Shown piece after piece: positions 7,044 to 21,100 of a DNA stretch of 64,000 nucleotides (the stretch's first letter is position 1; each line of letters begins with the position of its first letter). Both the position numbers and the translations under genes were made by a program. The stretch covers positions 45,472,621-45,536,620 of the forward strand of contig NC_134280.1 in assembly GCF_949628215.1 (NCBI RefSeq), written 5' to 3'. This DNA comes from Phalacrocorax aristotelis (Eukaryota > Chordata > Aves > Suliformes > Phalacrocoracidae). Below the pieces are notes generated by a model. It was given only the letters and a program-made list of their open reading frames with translations, searched no databases and was not told the origin of the DNA.

Positions 7044-9820
7044 AACAAAAGTGATTTCAAAGTATTTCAACTTCCATTACACATTTCAAGTCTGGTTTAA
7101 GACAGATTGTGACCATCATGGAGAAGGACTGAAGACAGTCAGACTTGACACAAAACAGAGATGAATACTCTATCAGTAAGCCATGACAGGTGAATAAACA
7201 GTGGAGTAATACGAATAATCAACAGAAGCAAGGACGGTAACCATAACTGTCACTGCTGATATCGGTTTCATACCAAAGAAGCACTGTTCACTGGAGAGAT
7301 AGCAACAAACACAAATAATAAAAAAGCAGTATGAAAGGATCAGACACTGAGCCGGGGAAGCAGCTGATGGGCTCAATGTCTGCTTAGACTCTTCTGCAAT
7401 GAAGTACAACGTCTCAAGGGTGGCAGTGATGGGCAAGAGGTCCCAATGTGCTCCTTGAAAAGGGCTTTGGGAGATTCAGGCTGCTAAACATAAAGGCAAT
7501 GAAATTATAGACAATATTCACTTTTGCTTTCTCCACTCCTGGCACTGAATGAGATTTGCTGTCTTGAACCCAGGAAGCCAGAAGCACCTCTTGGCTTAGG
7601 GATGGGCTAAAGTCTGGTTCAAATGCCTTTTTATGTCTTTCTCAAGCCAAAGAGGGGACAAAATATTCCTGTATTGCAGGGGTCATGTTTGATAGCCCCA
7701 CTGGGGTTTGGATGTTCTAGTTATTAATCTACAGTCCTTTAAATATGCTGTTTTCCTGCACAACCAACAGGCTTATGCTTTTGACCCATTCAGCTTGGTG
7801 GTCTATGTCAGATAGCAGATTTTGGCTCTATACCATTATGAACAAACACTTTAATAGAAAATGATCACATTTATTGAAGAGATGCCTGAAATAATGCTCT
7901 TGAACAAATTACAGCTAGATCATCAGACTGACACCAATGGCTGAACAGGGAAAAAAGCCAGAAATCAGCTTTATCTAATCTAATTTGAATTCATGTTCAG
8001 TTATTAGTGAAAAACCTATGCACCTCTAGCTCTATTCATTCAAAAGGGCAAAGGCATGGCAAAACATTTTGTATACAGGCCTACAGCAATAGCACCAATT
8101 AACCCGTCCTGATCTGTTGTCTAGATATAAAAAAATGTCACTCAGTAGTTCTTGCAATTAGTAACAGCTGCCAAGAGAGGACTTTTCTCTGAAAAAAAAC
8201 AAAGATTTTTTTTTTAAAAAAAAGGACAAGAAAGTGTCAGGGAGAAGACCCAACCAAGCACTAACAACATTCAAAAGCTTTGATTGCAATTTTCAGTAGG
8301 AAGCCAAGAAAATGGGATTAATTTGCCAACGATGCTCTCACTACTGTGAACTCAGGGTCCCTGGTCTGCCTGTTTCCAGATGCTGGGACTTCCTTCCTGC
8401 AGGCATGACTAAGGGGGGTGATTGGTCATTAGCTGGACTGAAGACAAGAGTGGGATCCAGCTTTAGTTCTTACTGGGTTATTATCTATTCTTAATTAAAA
8501 TACCCTATAACATTACTTCTCCTTCAGAAGAATGAGCCTTTAAAAGCTCAAGGTTAAGTGGGAGAACTTATATCCCCAATAACTTGAGAAAAGGAACAGG
8601 TCACTTGTCCAAATCGGAAATGCAAATCCACAAGTATATTTGCCAACTGATTCCAGAAAGGAAATATTTCTCCTCAAGATGAAGCCAATTAGCAAGGCTC
8701 ATGGCTTCGTGTTCCACAAAGGGCCTTTTGTGGGAGGAGAAAAAAAAAGCCAGTCTTAGATTTTGAAGAGGTGACGTATTTCTTGTCCTTTCCATACACT
8801 AGGCACAAACTGCTGCAGGGCAAAGCCTTCTTCTAGTGATCACACTGGCCTGAGACTTCAGCTCTTTTGACCAACATGCAAGACCCCAGGTCTTCTTCTC
8901 TACTAGCCATATCCCCAGCTCAGGACCCACCAAAACTTGCTGATCCCTACCGTCACAATCCTGAGAGTACGTGGCTTGTTTCCAATTATTTGAATGCTGG
9001 ATCTGACTCATATTCCTTATTATGTTTATATACTCATCATATTTGCTTCCCACTTATGCACCAGTGTAGCTCATCTCACAAAATTAGAAAACGAGACAGA
9101 CTTGTTATAGACCAAATATAATCTCTGGTCTGACTCAGTGGTGTTTATGTGGAGCTACCCAGACATAATGTGGTTTGGCAGGTTGAATGACACCAGAAAG
9201 GGTGGATTATAATAACTTCCCAGTTTTTAGCCCCACCTCCACCCCCCCAAAAAAACCCCAATCCACTGAAATTAATTGGCATCTCCTGACATCTTCCTTA
9301 ATATATGGACATAGATACACATGAACATGCCTTTTAGCTCTGGGTTCAAAGTATAAAACTCCCTGAAAAAGCTTGTTCATTTTTCCCAGCTGTAGGAGTG
9401 ATGCTCGTGACGGGTGCTACCTCTCCCTCCACAAACATTTTTGCTCATTGTTTCATGTATGATATCAGATCATCCCAATTTCACAGATGTCTGAAAAAGG
9501 CTGAATCATCTCTGGCTCTGGCTCTGGCTGGATTGTTTTAAGCTCTCAGGCAGAGATGGATGAAGAGACCAGGCATAGGGTTTCCTAATGTGCATGGCAG
9601 GTGAGATGCCTGTGCAGGGGTTGAGTGGCTGCATTCATTGCCATGTGTAGCTGTGTATCAGGGGTTGGCAGGTGAATCCCTACAGATACCAGCAGCACAG
9701 AGTTCTTTTCTAGAGTTTGTGTGGGGACCAAAACAGGATCAGAAAGCCAATAGAGTGGGTTTGTGTAGCCAACAGAACCAGGCACTGAGGGTAGTGGCTC
9801 CAGGAAAACCAAAATCAACA
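7044..9820. other. Intergenic, nothing recognised
   Basis: No exon, RNA gene or identifiable repeat was found. The stretch contains only short A/T runs (for example near 8190-8225) and short chance frames. Confidence 0.45.
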
Positions 9821-9824
9821 CAAA

Positions 9825-10356
9825 TGGTGTTAGTGAGACCACATTTGGAGTACTGTGTCCAGTTTTGCCCCCCCCCCCCCCGCCAGTTTAAGAGGGACAG
9901 GGAACTGCTCAAGCAAGTCCAGCAGAGAGCTAGTAAGATGATCAGGGGACTGGAGCATTTCCCTTATGAGGAAAGTCTGAGAGACCTGGGTTTGTTTAGC
10001 CTGGAGAAGGGAAGACTGAAGGGGGTTCTTTTCAATACTTATAAGTATCTGAAGGGCAGGTGGGGCTTAGATGGGACTGGACTCTTCAGTAGTGCCCAAC
10101 GATAGGACAAGGGCCAATGGGCAGCTGGAACATGGGAACCTAAACATAAGAAAACACTTCTTTCCTGTGAGGGTGACAGAGCAGTGGCACAGGCTGCCCA
10201 GAGAGGTTGTGGAGTTTCCTTCCCTGGAGACATTCAAAACCCACCTGGATGAATTCCTGTGCCCCCTGCTTTAGGTGTCCCTGCTCAAGCAGGGGGGTTG
10301 GATGAGGTGATCTCCAGAAGTCCCTTCCAACCCCTACAAATCTGTGAATCTGTGAA
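9825..10356 (+). mobile_element. CR1 LINE fragment, 3' end
   Basis: This is the 3' part of a CR1 non-LTR retrotransposon in sense orientation. The coding part reads RPHLEYCVQFC, then KQVQQRASKMIRGL, then YEESLRDLGLFSLEKGRL, which is the C-terminal end of the CR1 reverse-transcriptase ORF. The 3' UTR has the CR1 hallmarks: GGCACAGGCTGCCCAGAGAGG, GGTTGGATGAGGTGATCTCCAG and CCCTTCCAACCC. It ends in a short 8-bp direct repeat (AATCTGTG twice) instead of poly(A). It is 5' truncated near 9825 and broken by a C14 run and small indels. No target duplication was sought beyond this. Confidence 0.93.
9868..9881. repeat. C14 homopolymer inside CR1
   Basis: Fourteen consecutive C residues inside the CR1 fragment, where related copies carry a shorter C-rich tract. 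It is prone to length change. Confidence 0.9.
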
Positions 10357-11085
10357 ATACGAAGGCATAGCAACAATGTGATATTTTGGTGAGGAATGGA
10401 GCCGAGCTACCAAACTGACTCAAGTAATTGCGCACAAGCCAGTTGCACAGGGCATCCCTTAGTGCAGGAGGCAAGATGGGCTAAAGGCCCCTTTCCTCAG
10501 CCCTGAGAGCACACCATGCAGTGATGGCAGTGAAGATCTGACACAGAAAGAGATGATCTACTCAGGGGATGGTGCTGGTGAAGATGGGAAAGATGTTCTT
10601 TGAACCTCCTGCCTAAAATTATGTAAATGTCAACCTGTTGTTACATTGCAAATTTTTTGGCTAAGGTGATACAGGAACCCAAATCTACTGGGTCTGTGTT
10701 CTCTGACTTATCAAAATACCTCACCATGTTTCCTGTACTCCTCCTCCTAAGAGAAGCATTGTTTCCAGGCTGGAACTCTCTTGGTTAACAGAGTAATAGC
10801 AGCCACAAGAAGGGTCCCAATGTTCACTCTTCTCAGATACAGTGGGACTGCATCTCCATGGCTGCAAACCTGGTAGGATTTGCAGCAGCGGTGTCAAGGC
10901 TGGATCGGGAACCTGTATGCTTAGCCTGAGATGGTCTCCGCTGCTGAATACTGGGTGTGAAAGAGCCCCAGTGTGGCCAAGGCAGGCAGCCTGAATTGTA
11001 CCTCTGGGGAAACAATAACACATCTCTTTCCCTCAAAACACTCTCCTCTCTAAAGGCTGAGGCAGAAACTGTTCACGACTGGAGC

Positions 11086-11119
11086 CAAATTCGGCATGAT
11101 GACAAATTCGGCATGATGG
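11086..11119. repeat. 17-bp tandem duplication
   Basis: CAAATTCGGCATGATGA is followed directly by CAAATTCGGCATGATGG; 16 of 17 bases match. It is a simple local duplication with no evident function. Confidence 0.9.
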
Positions 11120-14100
11120 AGCCAAATCCAAGACAAACATTGACTTCAGCTTTTGAATCCTAACCAGCCCATGCAGAGACACACACCCTTACTTGCACTT
11201 AATTTTCCATCCAAACCCATATTTTCCAGAGGCCTGAAGACAAGCCACTTTCTCATGCTGCATGAAAGCTGAGCTAGGATGATCTAGAGTCTGAGAAGAG
11301 GGGAACAACACATCTTAAATGGGGTAACACAGAGTCTTGCCTAAGCTTTTGACTTGCAGGAAACCAGCAGGGTTTCCTGGATGACCCCAAAAGAATAAGT
11401 CAGAGCAGTAAGGCAATTTGTGGAAAACATGCCACACCAGGACAGCTAACGATGTGGTACTTTTACGTACAGCGGTATTGAAAGTTTCTTGGGAAGGGAA
11501 CCGCACCATGAGATTTGCTGGAATTTCACCTTTTTAACAGAGAGTTTCAAAGGACAAATAGGCCTTTGAAGGGTTGTACCTATCAAGGTATTCACTACCA
11601 CTGGGGGCATATTACCACGAGCAGGACTAGGCAGCTCAGAGCATTGCTCAGTAATCGCCTTGGTGGATGCAGCAAGGAGACTTGACTCCTGGCTTGGCAC
11701 CATGGCCTGGACTCAGGTGAAAATACTTGATAGCCTGCAACTAAATGAGTTAAACATGGGGATTCTTCTGTCGCTCTAAGAAAACTCACATATTATTCCT
11801 GTCACGTAATCTATAGAATCTTATTGTGCTGGAGAACTACTGGGTCCCTCTGTAATGATTGTCATGACACGGAGCCTAAAATGGGTCTGACATTCCTTAC
11901 TGCTCCTCCAAGACCCTCCTGTCATGATCAGAATAATTCAGAACTCTGAAAACAACATGTGTCCTATTTCAGTGCAGGAGGAGAGGTGGGAAACTTGCCT
12001 GAATACCTAATTTCCCTCACTCTAGTTTTGCGGGGAAAGCATTGGTTTAAGGGGTTGGATGAGCAGAAACAACAGGCACTGGTGCTCTAAATGTACTTCT
12101 AGTGGTGTTTCTAGAGCATGCAGTGCACCTGCTTGTGATGTTAGCTTTATTTTGGGGGCATGGGCCAGGTTTGGCAGCATACTGGGTAATCTCTGTGAAG
12201 TGCTCCATACCATAGGCTTGCAATGGAGCTGGTGGAGCTGTGGTCCCTCAAGCCTCACTAGGCTGTTGGATTCCTAATCATGAGAGTCAGGAACTAACTA
12301 CAATTTTCATCTGAGCTATTGCTTCCATGTCCTTGGAAGGTTTAGGCCATAGACAAACATTATGTTTTTCTTTAATTCACTGTTTAACAAACTGCTTAAA
12401 CTGGTGGCAATAAGAAGGAACAAGAAATCTCCTCTGATGTGTTATAATAGCCTACTGGTGCTAAGGGGCTGCTTTTTGGGGGTCCCATATATGTTTCCTA
12501 TCAATAAAATATTCTGTTTTCTCACACACATAAATCTGGAGCACTAAAGAGGCTGGTCATGTGCAACAAAGCTCTTATTCTGTCATGGGGTGTTCTGGGG
12601 CTTGTGATGCACTGAGAGGTTTCCCCTGGGCCCAGCTGGAGAAGTGGCATGTAGTGACCATGGAGGTCCCTCCCTGGGGGGTCACACCCCTGCCTCACAT
12701 TGCCCCTGCCTGAAGCCAGCCCCTGAGCCAGAGGCTAGGAAGCTGAAAAGGCTAGTGACAAAACCTCTCTGTCCATGGGATCAATAATAAGGAGGGAGGT
12801 GGATGTGCCATAGTCTCTTCTTGGCAAGTGTTATTCACACTTCCCCTCAGATGTGATTGGTGCATATAAATCACAGCAGAGACTATGTCAACATGTCCCA
12901 CGCAATTCTTGTAAGAGAAGGTGCAGCTGGATTTTATTTCTTTTTCAATTCTATTTAAAGAAGGAGAATAATCTTCAATATAGTGGAAAAGCTCTTTAAT
13001 GCCTCACACACAGTACAAAACAGGGTAGAAGGCTCAGGATCCCTGAAGTGAGTGACAGATAAAGAATGTTGTTCTCCCTTTCATGAATCAAAAATCAGTC
13101 ATTTTCTTTAATTCAGTCCTGTTATTGTGGTTTTCCTGATTTCCAATATGAGCATCCTCATTGTACACAGCTATGTAACTGCATTCCCCAAAACCAAGAG
13201 GACATGTTAACTCTCACAGAGGACAAGTTTGATGTCTCAAACCAATAACTCTTACAATTTGCTGTTCCAGTTGCAGCTCAGAGGCTACACAGACAAATAG
13301 GAAGAGTCCTGAACAACTTACAGTCCAGAAATGCCTCTTGGGCAATAACCAGAATAGATGCAGGCTGGGGGGAAGGCAGGAGGAGCACAGAACCCCAGCC
13401 ACTGGAGGACTGTGGATGCCTACTTCAGAATGCAAGCCATTACCCTTACACTGACGTGCTTAACTACTCTCCAAGGAGAATAAAATGGAAAACAAATACG
13501 TTAGGGTCTGACCTAAAAGTTGGATGTATGTTATTAATTCAAGTAACAATTAAGTTCAACTCCAAATACATCCGATTCTTCATCTCCTTTGGTCACTTCA
13601 CCTTCCTCTTCCTCGTGTGTTTCCCAGTCATTGATTGTCCCATTCTGCAGCTAAAGCTGCTTAATTGGGTGGGGAAGGAAGGGTTGCTATTCCAGAAAAT
13701 GCTCTTTTTTTCATTGCTGCTTGGGTCTGAATCCCTTCCTGCTCTTATAATTAGTGAATGTTAAACATTGCATGCTCTCAATATTTACCTATTTTAACCC
13801 CGACTCACTCTGTTTATTTCCATAACGCATGCCCCTCTGCATTTTACTTTTCAATACTAGCATTCTTTTTTTTTAAACCACAAAATACCTAATTTATTTT
13901 CATTTGTAAGCACTTATGTAGTTTCTATTTTTAGTTTGGTTTTTAACTCTTTTTCTTTTCTTCTTGTCCAGTTCTTTTTTTCTGGTATGTGGGAGGTTGG
14001 GAAGTTCTTCTCCCACCCAGAACCCCAGATGTCTCTGTATCCTTGGTTTGGACCTGCTATCTACCCATCAGAAACATTTACCTCACTTACACTTTCCCTT

Positions 14101-15199
14101 GCAGAAATACTGGAGTACACTGAATCATCCAATGAATCCTTAAGCATCGCATCTCATACCCCATTATACAGCAAAGACAGAGTTGGAAGAGTCAGGAGAC
14201 AAATTATCTCCATAGCTCAGCTTACTGCCTAGCAAAAGAAAATCAAAAGATACACCTTAAAGACAGATCCTATGGGAAGACAGCATGGTTAGCAATGGAA
14301 AGAAATCCCTTCCCTCTCCACTGCTGGTAATGAACCTTCTTACCCTTTCAGCTGGTCCCAGTCCTCTCCTTGGAAAGCTAATTACCACTGCAGGGCACAC
14401 AGGGGCTGGCCATACAGCATTAACTCTCAGTCCCCTAATGAGGCAGTGCAGCAGTTGCTGGGGTTATTTGGAGGTTATAGATGCCCCTCCAAACCATGCA
14501 GGGAAGCTGCGCCAGGGTCACTGTGAGGTCATCCAGAGAGCCCTTTTGGGGATATCTTCAAGCCAGCAAACAAAGCAGCAGACAGAAGCGTTAATACTGC
14601 TCAATGAATGAAGTGGTGTCAGACCAGAGAGGCTTGAATCTTTCTTCCCTGTAACATAATTTGTTGGGAACCTCCTCTCATTTAACTGCAGCCCTTTCTC
14701 TCAGGCAAATCGGGGCAGGTGCCGCTTGCACAGCTGCAACATTCATATCCAGTTTGGGGGTAGAAAAGGAGTTATTTTCTCCTCCTTTGTGTCATCCCAG
14801 AATGAAAAAGGAGAAAAATAAATAAAAATCCCCTCTGTGCAGAATGACACTGAGCTTGGCACAGCTCCCTCCTCCACCCACCCACCACCCTCTGGATACA
14901 ATGCTCTCTCATTAACCGGAATTTTCAAAGAAAGGCTGTTGCCCAAATTAATTTGGAATCATTTATTGGATCTGATTCATATCAACTTAACAGGGCTTTA
15001 GTTAAGTGCAGAAAGCCCATTTCTCACCAGTGGTAACTGCAAGTGTGGTCAGAGAGTGACCCCTTCCAGCACACACAGCAACACTGGCCCAGAAGGTAAG
15101 GCTTTCATGGGCATCACTGGAAAGTGGATGGGCTAACTCAAAGGTATCCCAAAGCTTTAAATCCAAATGGCACAATGCCTGTCCCCCCTCTTCCCCCCT

Positions 15200-15213
15200 C
15201 CCCCCCCCCCCCC
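15200..15213. repeat. C14 homopolymer
   Basis: Fourteen C residues at the end of a longer pyrimidine stretch (15182-15213). On the other strand this is a G-rich run. Confidence 0.9.
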
Positions 15214-17559
15214 AGTTGGTCTTTGTCACCCATGGCTTCTCCTACAGCTCCTGCTTCTCAGCACCAGATTGACACCCAAGCCATGCCTAGTCTTGGACTT
15301 TGCCAGACCTTTCCCTGCATCCATCCTGCTTCTCCAAAACCAGTCTTCCTTTCCAGGCTTACTGCCTGCACAGCCCTCTCCCATCCTCTATCTAGTACAC
15401 CCAGACAGGACCAGTTTCACATATCCCAGCAGCGAGGGGGAGGTACCCTTGCCACTCACTAAAGAACAGGTACCAAGCCGTATAACACAAAACAGATGGC
15501 CCCCATGCATCACACCCCCATGCCTCCTGCTATCCTTGCTGCCTTCCAGGACTGTGGAGGAATGGGGGAGAACTGTGCTACAAAGTCCTTTTGAACAAGA
15601 TGATTCCTTCTCTTATCCACTTGCAAATCATTCAAGACCAGCCAAAGAGATGCATCTGGAAGAGAGGTGGAGATGGGTCCATGCCTTTGTTTTTGGTCAC
15701 CTGGCCCCACCCATGTGCTCTGTGGCTTTGACTGTCACTTCCTTTTCCATGGCTGTTGGATAAAAAAGCCCTGAGCTGAGCTCCCCAGGCAGCAGCACAG
15801 TATGTGTGGGCAGGCACAGCAGCAGGGATGCTCAGCAGAAAGTCCATGCTGGCACCTTCATCCTGCCATACCACTTGCCATGCCACCAGTGCTGGGGAAC
15901 AAGGAGACTTTGCTCAATGCAGCTCCTGGGGGATTATCCCTACCCGTGGCTGCCCTCAGTCACCGCCTGCTCCAGCAATTCAGTCCACAACAGCGACTCC
16001 CTTTCATGCCCAAAACTGTCAGGGTGGAGAGGGTTTAAAAAAAGAGGCTGGCCTCCCCATATGCCAGGGGCTTTTCAGTGTCTAACCCCAGAGCTGCTCA
16101 GCTGTGTGTGTCTTAATGGCGCTGACAGATAAAGGCTTTCATTTCAGCCATGGCGTCTGGACTATTGTTCACATAAGCCATTGACTGTGCCTGAAGCTCC
16201 TAATGCAAACCAGTTTTCTTCAAGGCACAGCTGGTATGAAAGGGTTTCAGATGGACACATGCACAGAGCAGGCTGACCTCTACACTGGGCACATCTGCTT
16301 TCTTTCCCTGCTGCTCCTTTCTTCCCATACTTCCTATGTTTTAGAGGCCTGATATATGTTATGCATTATGGATAGATTTGTTGTGATAAGGTTACTCTCT
16401 GCTCTGTTGCTGTACCACCTTGCTCATGTCAGGTCTGAAGGCTATCAGTTATTAGTAGCCACTACTGAAGGTTAAATCCTTGTAGGGTAATTATTGTAGG
16501 GTTAATATGCCACACTGAAGTTTGCTGCAGAAGGTCATGGTTGCCATGGGTAGCTGTCCCAGGGAGGAGCAGGGCCAGGTTCAGTGGTCTGCTTTTGCAA
16601 GACTGCTTCTGGGCACCCAGCTGGAGAACAAGCATCACCATGACACAGCAGCTCTAACCATATCTGGCACCACCAAAATGAATGGTGTGAGTACCATTTG
16701 GTGGCTGCATTGCAAATCTCATTCCCAGAACAGGCAGGGAAGGCAGAGAGAGACTGTAAAGGGAGGGTGGCTTCCCAGTGCTCCCAGCACTGACACATAC
16801 CACCTTCTACCACCATTAAAATGCAGTGGGTAGTGGGAGGGTGAGGGAGAACAGAGAGACTCCCTTTCACTGTTGCCTGAAGCCCTCTGACCCATTAGAT
16901 GAAAAATCAGCATCATAATACTTGGCAGTATAATGATGCTGTTAATGCATCTCTCATTGTCCTCCTGAAAGATGCAACTGGCATCACCCATTACTAATTC
17001 TTAGCACTGGAGTTCTCTTTAGAAGAAGCTAATCAATAAGCAAGTTATTCTAAAATCAGACTAATGGGCTTCTGCTGAACCTGAGTGCAGCTGGTGAGCC
17101 CACCAATGCACAGCACATATTCATAACACAGCAGTGGGTGAATGACTGGGTTTGGTACATTTGCAGCACAGCATCTCTATTTCTGTTATAGCAGGAGGCT
17201 CAGAGCACAGGGTTCTGCATACCACAAAAATGGGTAGCATTAAAGAAAGACAGTGCAGGAACAGCATCTTCTCTGGTTTTCATAGTCTTTTGTGCAGATG
17301 GAGAAGAGATTTTCCAAAAGCCTGAAAGAAACATTGGCCTAAAGTTACTCTCTGATGATAATGGCCACCATGAAAAGCTTTCAGAAATCCTGCCCCCAGG
17401 CAGAGAAAAAGCCTTTCATTTGAATAAAGTGATGAAGTGGTGGGAGTCAGAAAATTATGGAGCCATGAGCTGAACTTCCGTTTCTGGAAAAAATCCGGAA
17501 AGAAATAATCAAACAAATTTTTTGCAAGCACCTAGGTGATAAGTCAAGAATAAATCGCA

Positions 17560-18175
17560 TCAACACAATCCAGTTTCCTTCTTGACAGGGTAATCAGGTT
17601 TGTGGATAAGGCAGGGGCAGTCAACGTCATGCATCTTCACTTTGGTAAGGTTTATGACACCGGTCTTATATGACATACTCATAAACAATTTAGGGAAGCA
17701 TGGCCCAAAGGCAGCTTCTATAGACTAACTATAAGGGTAGCTTAAAACTGCTGACATTTAATTGTCGAGTTGGAATGATTCGTCAGCTGAGTTTCTGCAG
17801 TGATCATTCCTGTAGCAGATGTAATTCAATGTTTTCATTAATGGCTTAGATGCTGGAATGAGAACATACTTATGAAATTTGCAGGTGGCATTAATCTGGG
17901 AGGGACTGCAGGCCCATTTGATAAGATTAGAATTCAAAATGGTCTTGATAAGTTAAATAAATAGTCTGAAAATACCAGGAGACACTTCAATAAAGACAAG
18001 TACAAAGTGGTATACTTAGGAAGGAATAATCTAATACAAGATGGTGATGGCAGGATGGATAGCATGTTGGCTGGAGGAACAGGGCGTATAAAGCATTGCA
18101 GACTTTAGACCATAGTTACATATTGATGGAAAAAATCAAAATTATATTGGGATGTATGAATATAATTTGTAAGAT
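17560..18175 (+). mobile_element. Old CR1 LINE fragment, RT region
   Basis: Positions from about 17580 follow the CR1 reverse-transcriptase coding consensus in sense orientation. Recognisable pieces are the GATAAGGCAGGGGCAGT stretch, TTTATGACACCG...TATGACAT, TTCAATGTTTTCATTAATGGC, GAAATTTGCAGGTGGCATTAATCTGGGAGGGA and CAATAAAGACAAGTACAAAG. The fragment is much more decayed than the one at 9.8 kb, with in-frame stops and internal deletions, and its ends are uncertain by tens of bases. It points to an older insertion. Confidence 0.8.
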
Positions 18176-21100
18176 AAATGAAGTAGGTCTACTTTGGTGG
18201 AGCAAGGCACTGCTGCTCAAAGGTGGCTCATAACCCACACAGGTGTCTCTGTCACCAGAGTTGGTCTGCAGAAGAGTGGAGGGAGAGATGGTTGGGGGCA
18301 GCAATTCTCCCAGTCAGAGCACTTTAACCTACTGCTAAATGCCTGAAAACATCCCAAGGGTAGACCTCCCCAGCAGCCTAAACTGAGCCAGGTCAGTGCT
18401 GCCTTCCTCCATCCTTCACGCCTCCAACCAGTGGTGCAGCCGCCTCGTGCCGTGTGCTCAGGTGATGATGCAGCCCAAGTGCTGAAGTACCAGCCCTGCA
18501 AAAATACTAGTTTCCTTTGCAGTCTCTCACAAGCAGCTGAACTGGCTGGAAATAAACACATCCTTTTTTTACTTTACAGGGGTAGTATTTTAACCAGCTC
18601 AGTACCCTGAACCCTCCCTATCCAAGCACTCACCCAGCTGTGCTAGCAGTCCCACCCACTGACCACTGGGTAACCAATTCTCAAAACGACTAATGCTTAT
18701 ATAAACTGCTTAGATATTGCCATACTAGGTGAAATGGCACGCTTTTCCAATTAAGCCAAATTTCACAACTTTCCTACACTTGAGCAGGGATCTTTGCCAG
18801 CTGCTTGTTGCTGCATAAGTCCAATTAGAAACTTGTCTGCTTTCCCTTGGGGAGCCTGTGACATAGCCTCCCTAAAATGAGCTTGTTTGTTTTCCTTCAC
18901 TGCTTACTTCCATTTGCTAATAAACAGCCTACACATATATTTAGTCCCACCTAATCTTATGCTTCACTACAAGTGGAATTGAATTGGTTTCTCTCTTGTA
19001 TTGTGGAAAAACCCCAGATACAATCTACGTTGTATCTAAAAGTCAAGGACCCATTGGAATTCAAGCTGGTTTTTATTGTTCTTCCTGTCTCCCACTGTCT
19101 GTTTTTTTGGGGAAAAACAGTTGCCTTCTTTTCCCCCACAGCAAACATCCTGGAGTGTGCCCAAGCCCAGCTATGTCCCCAGTTGCTGGGTTTTGCCACA
19201 AACACTGATTTCTTCACAAGACAGTTTCAGGTGCAACGGAGCAGATCTAGCTGTTCGCCACCCTGAGAAGAAAGTCCCCACTCACTCCCCTGCCATGTCC
19301 CTGTTCCCCTCCATTCTGCCCTAGCCCCTGAGATGTGACCCTGCCCACCCCCTTGCTTGGTTTCACCCCAAGTGGTGACCCCAGCGGCTGGGGTGCTGGA
19401 GCCTTCCAGCCCATCTGACGGCACTTTATCCTCAGGTTAGTTTGAACAAACGGCTTTCTTCAGTGGTCTGGTCTAGGCAACAACCCCACAGGCTGTCCTA
19501 CCAATGTGGCAGCACTGGGGGCCTGTCATGCTGGGTTGAGAAAGCCTGGGGTACTGCACCACCAAAAGCAACACACCGTGGAAAAGCAACATATGTGAGC
19601 TTAGACCTCATTAATCCCCCTCAAAAAAACTCTTTTTCTGGGATTAAAGCAGGCAGGCTTTAACCAATTTGTTGTCATTCTCCTGACTGTCGCCTTGGGG
19701 AACCTGGCAGTTACTTTCACCAGGAGGTTTAGGTCAGCCATGTTGAGCTCACACGACTGTAAAATATGAATCCACTATTTATTCTGGGCACATTGGGTGT
19801 AAGTATGTGAGACTTAACAAATGCTCACAAAGCCAGTTCAAAACACTAATCTTTTATCTTAAGGTACACATTGCCTTAGCTTAAAATACCATGGTGGTTG
19901 CTGTTTGTTATAACCCAGGCAAAGGCTCTCTTGAGTGCCTAGAGGCTTTTTTTGCCAATTAAAAAAGATCTTTTACAATCAGCGGGGTCATTTCACTGGT
20001 ACAAGTCCATCTAACAGCACATTTGCAGGTAACATTAAAACCCACTAAAAGAGGAAGGAAAACAAAATTGCAAAATTTAATGTAGAGTCCTGGGAGTGGC
20101 ACTTGTCCTGCCATACCCTCTGTATGCACTTGGACTCTCAGTTTTAAATCATCCTTCAGCAAGTGCAGGAACATCTCGCAGGACTTGCCCTGAGTTAGTG
20201 CCATTGCTGGGCTCCTGCCTCTGTACCTCTACTCTCTTACATTGATTCACTGAGTGGGTGAACAGTTCTCATAATTATCCCTAACCCTGTCCTGCTCAGG
20301 ATTGGCTGGAAATAGTTGAGACCTCAAGACTGGAGCTTTTGTTTATTTTTTTAACATTACCTTGCTGGCAGCTAGTATGCCTGTGACAGCTTTTCTTTGT
20401 AGTGGGTGGTGGTCTGCAGCCCTCATCCCTACACACACCAAGGAAGGTACATGGCTGTGGGTCTGACTGTACAGCATCAATAATGCTGGAAGAGGGCACA
20501 GGCCCACAGCCTGGTGCACAACTCGTTGCAGAGGTGCTACCACAATGCATGCCTACACTGGATGTATGTCAACATGCTGTTACCCAAAAAGGGCAACAGA
20601 AATCTCTTATGATTAGTAAGAATGACACAGACATGGTGTTTCGCTAAGTGAAGATGTTTGGGTTGTTTGCTAGAACTGTTTCTGCTAAATAAGGAAGTGC
20701 AAGGCTGAACTGCAATAAGACCTTCACTGTGATAAAGGACATTTGAGGAAATGGATTTGTATAATCAAAAAGAGCTCTTCACTAATGCATAAATCAAAGT
20801 GGGTAAAGAAACTCTTAGAAAATAACCGTAGACAATATAAGCATTAAAAAGCTATGGATGAACCTTGCAAGGGACTTAGGTCCCTGGACACCAAGTAGTG
20901 CTTCCACTAGCCTGTGCCAAAGTTACTGGGGCAAATAACTTTGCGCTTTAAGAGCAAAGAGTGTGAACATTGTGGGTTTTTTTTTTTATTTCCCCATAAA
21001 GATTATTCTTAATAAAATGACTGAGATTTGTCACATGTGATCCTAGGAAAGCTGCTAAGTGTTAATTGGCTTCTACTTACTTTCAATATAATTTGAGAGT

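Larger units (their letters stand above)
10357..17555. other. Intergenic, no gene recognised
   Basis: Seven kilobases without a supportable exon. Frames of up to about 200 codons near 15.1-15.8 kb are low-complexity proline- or serine-rich translations around a C-rich tract and have no splice or domain support. Small features inside are listed separately (a 17-bp duplication near 11.1 kb and a C14 run at 15.2 kb). Confidence 0.45.

Noticed and set aside
11446..11789. - strand frames with a faint retroviral look
   Set aside because: No gag, protease, RT or integrase motif could be confirmed, and no LTR boundaries were found.
15124..15763. Overlapping 112- and 198-codon frames
   Set aside because: They span a C-rich low-complexity tract; no domain and no exon boundaries.
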